From IMG/VR virus record IMGVR_UViG_3300021135_000035, positions 1 to 26,364 of that record: a stretch of 26,364 bases of DNA; one strand, 5' to 3'. Numbering within the stretch: position 1 is the stretch's first letter; every line of letters starts with the position of its first letter. The position numbers and the translations under genes were made by a program. Origin of the DNA: a virus. Under the pieces are notes generated by a model. It saw only the letters and a program-made list of their open reading frames with translations, was not told the origin of the DNA and did not search any database. Below, one piece after another: positions 1 through 12,931 of this stretch.

Positions 1-792
1 GAAGTAGAAGAGCTTATTTATGTAATTTAGACCATTAGATCCAGGTGCTCCAGCAAGACCAACACCGGGAGCAGGAGCACCAGCTAAAGTTGGAAAGAAG
101 AGGTTACCAGCAGGAGTAGTGATACCACCACCAGCCCAACCAGGAGTACTATTACCAGAGCCTAATGAAGCACCACCAGCACCACCAGTAACAATTAATC
201 CAGTCACAGGTAGGGTTACTGAACCACCTACGGCACCATTGTATGTACCGCCAGCAGCACCAGCCTGACCTACTAAGCTAACGTTAGTAGCAGCTACAGC
301 CATAATGCCTAGTCCTGATAATGGACTATTAGCAATAGTAGTAACAGTGCCAGCAGCACCGGCACCACCAGGAGCACCAGAAGTACCCATAGTTCCAGCA
401 CCACCACCATTGGCTACCATTAATAGATGATTGACTGTAGTGTTTTCAATTACGCTTACATATGAGGCTATACCAGCACTACCTACAGCACCAGCAACAC
501 CTACACCACCCATACCTACTGATATGGATAATACGTCTGGTAGGAATGCGGCAGGAAATAGACCAACAGATTGAGCGGAAGAGCCTCCTCCCCCTCCTCC
601 CCCAGCAGCACCAGCAGCACCATTGAATGTGCCAGCACCGGCACCACCACCACCAAGAAGCAGTATGTGGACCATGCTGATACCTCTTGGCTTAATCCAG
701 GATTGCCAAGTGACACCAGCAGCAGGAGAATTACCTCCAAATACCTGTACGTTTGCTCCGTATTGATTAGGAATATGAGAATAATCTAGCAT
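1..792 (-). CDS. Glycine-rich tail fibre/adhesin-like protein, C-terminus outside window
   Basis: An open frame of 264 codons reads from an ATG at 792 to the left edge without a stop, so the gene is truncated by the window. Its ATG overlaps the stop of the upstream gene as TAATG (790-794), which suggests coupled translation. The protein starts MLDYSHIPNQYGANVQVFGG; near residue 32 it has WIKPRGISMVHILLLGGGG, and then long Gly/Ala-rich runs including seven consecutive glycines. A W-x-KP-x-G-x-x-MV-H-x-x-x-x-GGGG opening followed by polyglycine sandwiches is common in phage tail-tip and fibre proteins. I infer an exposed fibre or adhesin; the ligand is unknown. It is the last gene visible in the late operon. 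Confidence 0.75.
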   Translation of the reverse strand, partial: MLDYSHIPNQYGANVQVFGGNSPAAGVTWQSWIKPRGISMVHILLLGGGGAGAGTFNGAAGAAGGGGGGGSSAQSVGLFPAAFLPDVLSISVGMGGVGVAGAVGSAGIASYVSVIENTTVNHLLMVANGGGAGTMGTSGAPGGAGAAGTVTTIANSPLSGLGIMAVAATNVSLVGQAGAAGGTYNGAVGGSVTLPVTGLIVTGGAGGASLGSGNSTPGWAGGGITTPAGNLFFPTLAGAPAPGVGLAGAPGSNGLNYINKLFYF

Positions 793-1559
793 TAGTACTT
801 TCCAGCAATTGCCGATACAGCCCAACCAGAAGCTACAGCAGTGCCTAAACCGGCAATTATTCTATAACCAGGAGCTAAAGCTATATTCATTGGGTAATCT
901 ACATCTGCTGTAGATGTAGTAGCAATAGCCGTGGTAAGAGGTAATGCTACTTCACCATAGAACCAGTTATTACCTACTAGACCGTTTGGAGTATCTCTAC
1001 CTGTGGTTGGACCAAAAGGAGATGAAGCAGTAGCAATAGGAGCAGTTTGAGAGAAAGAGTTTGTGGTTGAAGTAAAGTAGGTCTGTTCAGCACCAGCCGC
1101 TACACCTACACAGATAATATAGCTAACAGCAGCAGTAGAAGCTGTCCAAGACCAAGCGATAGAACCTGTGGGACCAGTAACAGAGACACCAGAGCTTTCA
1201 GTGCCAGCCGCTGTCATAGAACCGTATTGGTCAATAGCTATGATCTTTGCGTAATAAGTACCTGTTGCTAATGTTCCACCAGAGCCAGATGGAGTACCTG
1301 ATGGAGTCTGAGCAGCAGAGGCCATGGAAGCAAAGGAACCGAGACCGTTATTGATGTAGATACGAGCTACAGAGGCAACGTTAGAACCAAGAGCCTTAAA
1401 TCTTAATCTCTGAACAAATCCACCGTTTGTCTGGTCAGCCGTATAGACTACAGCATTACCTACTGCTTGGCCTATGTAATCATTAGGAGCTAATATTAGT
1501 GTAGTAGCTCCTTCAATGTCACCTATTCTTGAGAAAATTGGAGTAGTATTAGCTGTCAT
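792..1559 (-). CDS. Small virion protein interrupted by an Fn3-like domain
   Basis: 255 residues. The two ends look like halves of one compact phage virion protein known in many podovirus and siphovirus tail loci: residues 1-75 (MTANTTPIF..., then GGFVQRLRFKALGSNVASVARIYINNG) and residues 195-255 (WFYGEVALPL..., PMNIALAPGYRIIAGLGTAVASGWAVSAIAG). Such proteins are usually about 140 residues without a break. Between the halves, residues about 85-190 form a separate beta-rich block (GTYYAKIIAIDQYGSMTAAGTES, GSIAWSWTAS, SYIICVG) that resembles a fibronectin-III-like tail repeat. I infer a structural or decoration protein with a grafted surface domain. It lies between the collagen-like fibre gene and the glycine-rich gene. 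Its exact role is unknown. Confidence 0.8.
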   Translation of the reverse strand: MTANTTPIFSRIGDIEGATTLILAPNDYIGQAVGNAVVYTADQTNGGFVQRLRFKALGSNVASVARIYINNGLGSFASMASAAQTPSGTPSGSGGTLATGTYYAKIIAIDQYGSMTAAGTESSGVSVTGPTGSIAWSWTASTAAVSYIICVGVAAGAEQTYFTSTTNSFSQTAPIATASSPFGPTTGRDTPNGLVGNNWFYGEVALPLTTAIATTSTADVDYPMNIALAPGYRIIAGLGTAVASGWAVSAIAGKY

Positions 1560-1582
1560 TGTGTATGTGTCCTCTTCTTATA

Positions 1583-7450
<5,868 letters not shown>

Positions 7451-7451
<1 letters not shown>

Positions 7452-8173
7452 TAATAGGTCTCCACCCAAGTTACAACAGATCCAGTACCAGCAGAAAATA
7501 GAGCCTCGTAAGAGCTACCGGCTGGAACAATACCAGATACCGTCAATGAATTAGGGGAGTTAGCTGAGGTAGCTGCTAAACCTACACTAGCAATCAAAAG
7601 CTCAAGAGTATTATTGCCACTTCCAACACTACACTGTATAGAAACATACATTGGTTTACCTGAAGCATTTGGGTAAGTAGTGCCTAAAACTCTTCCAGGG
7701 CCAGTTACGTTATATTGAGTATTAAATACTGTGGCTCCAGAGCCGGTAGCTCCAGTTGCACCAGCCGCTCCAGTAGCCCCTGTAACTGACACACCGGCAG
7801 AGCCGGTAGCTCCTGTCATACCAGTTACCCCTGTAGGCCCTGGCAGTCCTATAGGCCCAGGAATCAGGATGTTTGCTGGGCCAGGAGAAGAGATGCCAGA
7901 TAGGTTAGGCATGATGAAGCTGGTAGGGTAGTTAGCCTGTTGGACGCTGGATTCGTTAAGCAGGTTTACATACACAGCACTATTCTCAGCAGCATATACA
8001 GTAACTGTTCCAGAATTATCCAAAATCAATGGATTTGAGGCTAGATATTGTCCTGTAGCATCGGTATAGGTTGATTTAGGAGTAGTGTAGTCATTTAAAT
8101 AAGTGAATAGCTGACCACCAATAAGTGGGTTATTATTGGTGTCAACGGCTCTAAAGAGATAGGCTGAAATCAT
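7451..8173 (-). CDS. Head-binding-like N-terminus plus collagen-like tail protein
   Basis: 240 residues from the ATG at 8173, which has GAGGA 6 bases upstream; an in-frame TTG four codons earlier is less likely. Residues about 1-90 (YLFRAVDTNNNPLIGGQLFTY, TTPKSTYTDATGQYLASNPLILD, GTVTVYAAENSAVYVNLLNE) follow the pattern of podovirus tailspike/fibre particle-binding domains. Residues about 100-150 are collagen-like Gly-X-Y (GPIGLPGPTGVTGMTGATG). The last 80 or so residues are a small beta-rich domain (NTLELLIASVGLAA, SLTVSGIVPAGSSYEALF). It sits directly before the gp10-like gene and is translationally coupled to it. The N-terminal part is related in pattern to that of the next upstream gene (8192-8791), suggesting duplication with different distal domains. 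I infer an appendage anchored at the tail hub. Confidence 0.8.
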
Positions 8174-8191
8174 TTGTTTCCTCAATATATA

Positions 8192-8791
8192 TTATATGGG
8201 GCTTGTAATCACCACTGATGTTGTGTATACAGTAAATGTGTTAATTAAAGCCGTTGAATAAAGGGTATTTAGAATTCCAACACTTAAAGTTATAGTAAAT
8301 ACACCGGATGAAGTGTATGTATGGGTTGGTATAGTATTTGTGGAGGTGGCTCCATCCCCAAAATCCCAGTGGTAGACGAAGGGTCCAGAGGTATACGGTA
8401 CGTCTGCCGTGGCAGTAGGAGTGAAGGTATAGGCTACTCCAGGGGCGCCATAGGTTACCGTTAGACCTGAATGGGAGATTATGAAAGAAGCATAGATATT
8501 AATAGTTGAGGCTGTATTTACAACCAAGTGGTCTACAGGGAAATTGGGTTGCTGAGCTTGATTTATGTCTGTTAAATTGAATGTGTAGCGTTGATTATCA
8601 TCTAAAATACAACTAGCCACACCACTGGAATCTAGCTGTAGAGGCCAAGGATTCCAGGTGTAACCACCACTTGCTACCTTGTAAGTCCAAGATGGCGTGT
8701 CTGTTCCACTCTTATAAGTCCAAAGATACCCGTAGGATAATGGTTTGTTATCCTGGTCAAAGAATTGATGAGAGTAAGATGCATAGCTCAT
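8192..8791 (-). CDS. Head-binding-like N-terminus plus PKD domain tail protein
   Basis: 199 residues. Residues 1-92 (HQFFDQDNKPLSYGYLWTYKSG, PSWTYKVASGGYTWNPWPLQLD, SGVASCILDDNQRYTFNLTD) have the 'D-x-x-G/K-PL-x-G-x-L-x-TY ... NP-x-x-LD-x-x-G' pattern of podovirus fibre attachment domains. Residues about 104-190 contain a PKD (Ig-like) domain, marked by VYHWDFGDGATSTNTIPTHTY, SSGVFTITLSV. No depolymerase or peptidase motif is visible, and at 199 residues it is too short for a typical spike. I infer a short tail or head appendage with an Ig-like tip able to bind sugars or proteins. The PKD domain echoes the one at the start of the Kelch protein (12932-14236). Confidence 0.78.
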   Translation of the reverse strand: MSYASYSHQFFDQDNKPLSYGYLWTYKSGTDTPSWTYKVASGGYTWNPWPLQLDSSGVASCILDDNQRYTFNLTDINQAQQPNFPVDHLVVNTASTINIYASFIISHSGLTVTYGAPGVAYTFTPTATADVPYTSGPFVYHWDFGDGATSTNTIPTHTYTSSGVFTITLSVGILNTLYSTALINTFTVYTTSVVITSPI

Positions 8792-8799
8792 TAAACCAC

Positions 8800-8982
8800 T
8801 TAGTACTTCTTTATAGAGCCTAGTTTGCCCTCTTTGTCTGCCTTATTAATCTTAGAATCAAGCTTAAGGTCTTCTTTTGAGCCTTCCTTGACGCTTTTAG
8901 ACTTGTCCATCTTCTCATCAAGCTTCTTGGCTTCCTTGGATGCCTTGGGACTGATTCCTATTTCTTTATCTTTCTTTGCCAT
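8800..8982 (-). CDS. Small lysine-rich protein, unknown function
   Basis: 60 residues, very rich in Lys, Glu, Asp and Ser, starting MAKKDKEIGISPKASKEAKK and with no Cys, Trp or Phe. It is preceded by a strong ribosome-binding site (AAGGAG, 7 bases before the ATG), which is the main reason to call it real; it also fits the tight late-operon spacing. It is probably helical or disordered. I do not recognise a family. A minor internal head protein or a small factor bound to DNA or to virion proteins is possible but unsupported. Confidence 0.7.
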   Translation of the reverse strand: MAKKDKEIGISPKASKEAKKLDEKMDKSKSVKEGSKEDLKLDSKINKADKEGKLGSIKKY

Positions 8983-8993
8983 TGTATTACTCC

Positions 8994-9296
8994 TTAGCTA
9001 CCCATGAAAGCAGATACCAAAGCGTTAGTACCAGCAATAGCCGTTACTCTGCACCTGTAATAGTTGTAATTTAACCCTGTGGTTACTGCAAACTGTGGAG
9101 TTACACCTGAAATGACTACAGAAGACCCTACCGCATTCCAGTTATTGCCACTAATGGAGCCTTCAAATACCAAGGTTGCTGAGGCTCCGGCATTGTTGCA
9201 ATAGGCTTCAAAATGGGCAATTCCATTAGAAGGCTCTGGTAGTATGATTGGCATTGTAGAAATTGCACTTGCTGTACCGAATTGTGTTGATGACAT
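8994..9296 (-). CDS. Small beta-rich virion protein, unknown function
   Basis: 100 residues with a good ribosome-binding site (AGGAG, about 6 bases before the ATG). The sequence (AHFEAYCNNAGASATLVFEG, SGNNWNAVGSSVVISGVTP, LNYNYYRCRVTAIAG) has alternating hydrophobic residues typical of a beta sandwich, and the 'YYRCRVTAI' strand near the end is common in small phage decoration or tail proteins. It lies between the gp4-like gene and the lysine-rich gene. I infer a minor structural protein; a head decoration protein is one possibility. No family was recognised with confidence. Confidence 0.72.
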   Translation of the reverse strand: MSSTQFGTASAISTMPIILPEPSNGIAHFEAYCNNAGASATLVFEGSISGNNWNAVGSSVVISGVTPQFAVTTGLNYNYYRCRVTAIAGTNALVSAFMGS

Positions 9297-9310
9297 TTAC
9301 TGCTCCTTAT

Positions 9311-10045
9311 TTATAGGACTGTATAGCCCATAGATTGTGCTGCCAAGTTAGTAGCTCTTCCACCTGTCCACATTGGGTCTAGATGTAGAGCTACAGAACC
9401 GGCATTGATATCATTGATGTCGTGCTTAGCTTCTTTTGCTTCCTGTAGTAGCTGTGGGGATGGAACACGATCAAACATCTGGCATAGACGTACAGCTAGA
9501 TTGTAGATGAGGGCATCACTGTAACCCTGAGGAAGCTCAATCAAATCAGTCAAATTGACCAAATTGGGCATCTGATCCCAGGTATAGAGAATTATGGAAG
9601 CTGGGCCGGTTGGGATAGGCCAGAAATTGAGGATCTGATTGGGGTATTCGGGACGAATGTAGCAAGCTAAGGGGAAGTTAGAGGGGGTAGATTTAACACA
9701 GATGTTCTGCCATTGCTCTAGGTTGAATGCAGCATCCAATGGTAATTCAATAGATGTAGTTCCAGTTCCAGAATATATGACGCTTAATTTCTCAATCTTG
9801 ACAGGTCTAGGAGTGCTAAAATCTCCACCAGTTCCTAGAGTATATGATTGCTTATTGGCTGTTAATGGGAAGGTGAAGCTACTACGAGCATATACTAGCA
9901 ATTCGGAGAGATTCCATCTATCAAGCATCAAATTAAGAGTTAATAGTGAATCTTCATACTCTTGTGATGTAAGCAGGGTACCGACACCTAATACACCAGC
10001 TAATTTAGCAGCTTGATCTATTGCCTGTTGAGCAGTAATTATCAT
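9311..10045 (-). CDS. P22 gp4-like tail accessory / head completion protein
   Basis: 244 residues. The N-terminal helical part (AQQAIDQAAKLAGVLGVG, then SQEYEDSLLTLNLMLDRWN) followed by a beta-rich part (SFTFPLTANKQSYTLGTGGDF, RPVKIEKLSVIY) and a helical C-terminus (LPQGYSDALIYNLAVRLCQMF) is the typical arrangement of gp4-like tail accessory factors. In P22, gp4 binds under the portal ring after packaging and begins tail assembly. P22 gp4 has 166 residues, so this protein is longer. Position after the coat gene and before the gp10-like gene is as expected. The start codon is 2 bases from the stop of the upstream gene, with only a weak GGGG-type ribosome site, consistent with coupling. Confidence 0.85.
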   Translation of the reverse strand: MIITAQQAIDQAAKLAGVLGVGTLLTSQEYEDSLLTLNLMLDRWNLSELLVYARSSFTFPLTANKQSYTLGTGGDFSTPRPVKIEKLSVIYSGTGTTSIELPLDAAFNLEQWQNICVKSTPSNFPLACYIRPEYPNQILNFWPIPTGPASIILYTWDQMPNLVNLTDLIELPQGYSDALIYNLAVRLCQMFDRVPSPQLLQEAKEAKHDINDINAGSVALHLDPMWTGGRATNLAAQSMGYTVL

Positions 10046-10047
10046 GA

Positions 10048-10392
10048 TTAGGCCCCTGCTTCTGCTTTACGCTTTGCCCATACTGCCTTCATCCTATCGC
10101 TCTGGCTCAGAGTTGATGGAGTGGAGGTGTTTTTCTGGCCCATCTTTACAGCTATACGCAGACGGTCTACTTCTGATTTTAGATTTTCTTTCTCTTCTTC
10201 AAGCTTAGTGATCTTGATTTTCAACTTTAAACACTCACCACAAGGTTTACTAGTCTTTGTAATGGTTCTTGGGCCAGTGAATGGCTCGTACTCATACTCT
10301 TCATGGTCTGACAAAGAAAGTAGAAATTCCTCTGAGGGACAAATGAAGGCTGGTTTGGTAGGATGGTATAGAAAACAAGGATATTTAGACAC
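10048..10392 (-). CDS. Coiled-coil protein, unknown function
   Basis: 114 residues with a GTG start (GTGTCTAAATATCC) supported by GAGG five bases upstream; no ATG lies near. Residues 1-45 are acidic and aromatic (HPTKPAFICPSEEFLLSLSDHEEYEYEPF). A C-G-E-C pair is near residue 51, followed by a clear coiled coil at about 55-85 (LKLKIKITKLEEEKENLKSE) and a basic tail containing DRMKAVWAKRKAEAG. The final 'S-x-R-M-K-x-x-W-A-K-R-K-A' resembles short basic tails seen in small phage proteins. I do not recognise the family. It lies between the coat cluster and the gp4-like gene, so a head-associated role is possible. Confidence 0.75.
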   Translation of the reverse strand: MSKYPCFLYHPTKPAFICPSEEFLLSLSDHEEYEYEPFTGPRTITKTSKPCGECLKLKIKITKLEEEKENLKSEVDRLRIAVKMGQKNTSTPSTLSQSDRMKAVWAKRKAEAGA

Positions 10393-10416
10393 TTTGACCT
10401 CACTCTTATTATAGAA

Positions 10417-10446
10417 ACAGCTACCTGTCCGAAGAAAGGTAGCTGT
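10417..10446 (-). terminator. Stem-loop after small coat-linked gene, likely (partial) terminator
   Basis: Perfect 10-base-pair stem (ACAGCTACCT / AGGTAGCTGT) with a 10-base loop. Read on the minus strand it is followed by TTTCTAT, a weak U-tract. It lies just downstream of the 10468-10677 gene and before the next start, so it probably lowers transcription after the highly expressed coat genes rather than ending the operon. Confidence 0.65.
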
Positions 10447-10467
10447 CTTGTTGTGCAGTCTACTTTA

Positions 10468-10677
10468 TTAGGCTGAGGTGTTGTCTTTGATTAAACCAAC
10501 TGATACTAGCTGAGTGATTAGGTTCTTTAGAGCACCAGTAGAGCCAGTGTTAGAGATAGAACCTGTGACACCGATAGGGCCAGTGACACCACTTGCTCCA
10601 TAGAAAGCCACAGTCTGATACTGTGTTCCTAGAGCGAAATTGAGTGGATCGGTTGTCTGATAAGGGGTATTAGACAT
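10468..10677 (-). CDS. Small protein with short collagen-like segment, next to coat gene
   Basis: 69 residues, starting MSNTPYQTTDPLNFALGTQY. It has a good ribosome site (AAAGGA, about 9 bases before the ATG). Residues about 29-50 contain Gly-X-Y like units (GASGVTGPIGVTGSISNTG), followed by a short amphipathic helix (LKNLITQLVSVGLIKDN). It sits between two stem-loops directly after the coat gene. A head-bound small structural protein is plausible from its position. The function is unknown. Confidence 0.72.
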   Translation of the reverse strand: MSNTPYQTTDPLNFALGTQYQTVAFYGASGVTGPIGVTGSISNTGSTGALKNLITQLVSVGLIKDNTSA

Positions 10678-10711
10678 TGTATTATTTCCTTTTTGAGAAT
10701 GGTTTAGAGAT

Positions 10712-10740
10712 GGTTAGGGAGTGTTTTAAGCTCCCTTACC
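10712..10740 (-). terminator. Stem-loop downstream of the coat gene
   Basis: Arms GGTTAGGGAG and CTCCCTTACC pair over 10 positions with one mismatch, with a 9-base loop, immediately after the coat stop codon at 10748. There is no U-tract on the minus strand, so it is more likely an mRNA 3'-end stabiliser or attenuator than a full terminator. Confidence 0.5.
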
Positions 10741-10747
10741 GGTTAGA

Positions 10748-11977
10748 TTACTGAACGACCTTGGCACCAAAGCCCTGACGAAGCTGAGCGGCACCAAATA
10801 AAACGTCTAGGCGGAATAGAGCGGTATCGTCAACACCGTTATACCAGAATAGAGAGCGGCAACGAAGACCGGACTGGTCATCCTTCATACGAGTGGAGCT
10901 AGCTCCACCGAAGGAATCAACGTCCATGATGTCAGCCATACCAAAGGCAATAGCATCTTCATGGAAGGCTAAGGAGGTCTTAACAACCTGTCCAGTGCCA
11001 GCGGCTAGAGCAGAGGCGGCATTTACACCCCAAGGATAAACAGCAGCAGTAGAAATGGGTAGAGCGTCAATGTTCTGAAGGGCTCCAGAAGCAGAGGTAT
11101 ACATTGCGGGGCTGAAGTTAACAGTAGAGCCAACCTGAGAGGTGACTACGAATTGCTTCAATTCGCCCTGTGTTCCCTTACCCTGAGGGTTGACAGCGTG
11201 GACACCAGCAATGGTGAAGTTCTCACCAGGGTTGAAGGTGCCGGTCATGCCAGCGATGGTGAAGGCAGTAGCACCTTCAGAGGGAAGAGTGGTGGTAACG
11301 GTTAGGGTTCCAGACCAAGTGCCGCAATTCTGAGTAGGAGCGTTAGCGGTAGAGAAGAAGTCTAGGCCACCAGCATTACCAATAGAGCCGATACGATACT
11401 GATCACTGATTTCCTTGGTAGGATTGAGTAGGGTAGACATCCCACCAATCATTCCAGCCTGCATGTAAGGATTTAGAAGACCGGAGAGCTTACCATCATC
11501 TCTGACAGCAGCCTGGGTTTCCATGACAGCCTTAGCATCTAGGAAGGGCACTAGATTGGTAATGGCGGTTCCAACTTGACCGTAGAACTGATTGAAGAGC
11601 TTAGCCTGAGCAATGATGCTGGCATCAATTTGCTGGAATACAGTAGCCATTAGGGGATCAGTGACATTTTTCTTGAATTCATCAACATTGAGGGTTAGCT
11701 CTTTGCTGGTTAGGATAATGTCAGCACCACCCTGAGCCAAAGCGACAGGCACATAGGTATCATTGTAACCGGTTGGGTTAGCGGTAGCACCAGAACGGTA
11801 TGGGTAGAAACCAGGAACACGGACATTGAGGGTATCACCAATCTTAGTGGATTGAAGATAGTCACCATCCCAGCGTCTAGCTACACGAGAAGCCATCTGG
11901 CAGTTATTCTTGACTACATCAAGAGCAGAAGCCGTGATTTCAACTCTATTGTTGAAGATATTACTTGAAATTGCCAT
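10748..11977 (-). CDS. Major capsid (coat) protein, P22 gp5 family
   Basis: 409 residues; P22 coat has 430. The start is an ATG with AAGGA 8 bases upstream. The N-terminus (MAISSNIFNNRVEITASALD, VVKNNCQMASRVARRWDGDY), the early strand block (GDTLNVRVPGFYPYRSG) and ILTSKELTLNVDEFKKNVTDP agree with gp5-type coat proteins. Residues about 220-310 (FTIAGMTGTFNPGENFTIAG, KGTQGELKQFVVTSQVGST) match the inserted I-domain typical of P22 coat. The C-terminus (RLDVLFGAAQLRQGFGAKV) is also of the family. It forms the HK97-fold icosahedral shell with the upstream scaffold. It is flanked by a stem-loop just after the stop codon, as expected for a highly expressed gene. Confidence 0.95.
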   Translation of the reverse strand: MAISSNIFNNRVEITASALDVVKNNCQMASRVARRWDGDYLQSTKIGDTLNVRVPGFYPYRSGATANPTGYNDTYVPVALAQGGADIILTSKELTLNVDEFKKNVTDPLMATVFQQIDASIIAQAKLFNQFYGQVGTAITNLVPFLDAKAVMETQAAVRDDGKLSGLLNPYMQAGMIGGMSTLLNPTKEISDQYRIGSIGNAGGLDFFSTANAPTQNCGTWSGTLTVTTTLPSEGATAFTIAGMTGTFNPGENFTIAGVHAVNPQGKGTQGELKQFVVTSQVGSTVNFSPAMYTSASGALQNIDALPISTAAVYPWGVNAASALAAGTGQVVKTSLAFHEDAIAFGMADIMDVDSFGGASSTRMKDDQSGLRCRSLFWYNGVDDTALFRLDVLFGAAQLRQGFGAKVVQ

Positions 11978-12001
11978 TTGTTAATCCTTTTTGTATGGTG
12001 T

Positions 12002-12859
12002 TTAGTACACCGTATATCGTGTTTGTTTAAGTGAGGTTCCAGCAGCCTTAGTAGATTTAATGGGAGTTATTGGAGCAGGAAGACTTGCTGCCTTCTTAGC
12101 TGAGGGTGTAGCTGTTTTAGCTTTATCCTCTAATTTAGCTTCAATTTTACCTATCTCTTTAGCTGACTGAGTGGGAGTCATATCAGCAATTTTATTACTT
12201 ACCTCTGGATTAGCCATAAGGTAGTAGAATAAATCTACTGATACTGGAGATTCTTTTATCATTTGAGCCATGGTAGCATTGGTACGGCTGGCATCTTCTT
12301 CAATCAATTCAGGTAAGTCAGGATACTTTTCAACGGCTGCTTTAATAGCTGTCTTGAAATTAGTGTCCTTCTTAGCTTGTTCTCTTTGGTAATCCCTAAT
12401 GTCTAAACGATAATCTAGATCATTCACCCCATCCCTATAATTAGCTGGGTTGGGAAATGTGGGATCAATAGTTACCGGGTCAATGGGTTGAGACTGGACT
12501 GGTTGAGAAGGTTGCTGGTTATTCTGAATGAGTGCTAATTGGCCCTTAAGCTGTTCGCGTTCCTTCACCAGCTTAGCAATACGCTTTTCAGCGGCTTTGC
12601 TTCTTGGTTGTTTAGTGGGTTCGGGCTCCACTTGGGTTTCAGTCTCTTCATCAGATGCTAATGCTTCATCCTCAGAAACTTCTTCCTCGGTAGTAGTGTC
12701 TGGCTCTACTGGTTCGGGTTCATTAACCACAGACTTAAGTATTTCTTTTGATTCTTGGGCTTTTCTGGCCTGTTCTGCTACTTCTGCTGCCTGGGCTGCT
12801 TCTTTATCAGCCTTAGCTTTAACAAGAATGACAGACATATCTTGATATTCACTACTCAT
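12002..12859 (-). CDS. Scaffolding protein
   Basis: 285 residues from the ATG at 12859, chosen because GGAG lies 6 bases before it; a TTG four codons upstream overlaps that ribosome site. The sequence is highly charged, with a long acidic middle region (about 45-85, EPEPVEPDTTTEEEVSEDEA), a coiled coil (SKAAEKRIAKLVKEREQLKG), a proline/glutamine linker and a helical C-terminal half containing NPANYRDGVNDLDYRLDIRDY. Lysines cluster near the C-terminus (TATPSAKKAASLP...LKQTRYTVY), as in P22-like scaffolds where basic C-terminal helices bind coat. Position directly before the coat gene fits. It would direct procapsid assembly and then leave the particle. Confidence 0.85.
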   Translation of the reverse strand: MSSEYQDMSVILVKAKADKEAAQAAEVAEQARKAQESKEILKSVVNEPEPVEPDTTTEEEVSEDEALASDEETETQVEPEPTKQPRSKAAEKRIAKLVKEREQLKGQLALIQNNQQPSQPVQSQPIDPVTIDPTFPNPANYRDGVNDLDYRLDIRDYQREQAKKDTNFKTAIKAAVEKYPDLPELIEEDASRTNATMAQMIKESPVSVDLFYYLMANPEVSNKIADMTPTQSAKEIGKIEAKLEDKAKTATPSAKKAASLPAPITPIKSTKAAGTSLKQTRYTVY

Positions 12860-12931
12860 GGTTATCTCCAAGGATGTTCAGGGTTATAGAGACCAGACTC
12901 TTGTGTTCATATCTTATTATAGTAATATTTA

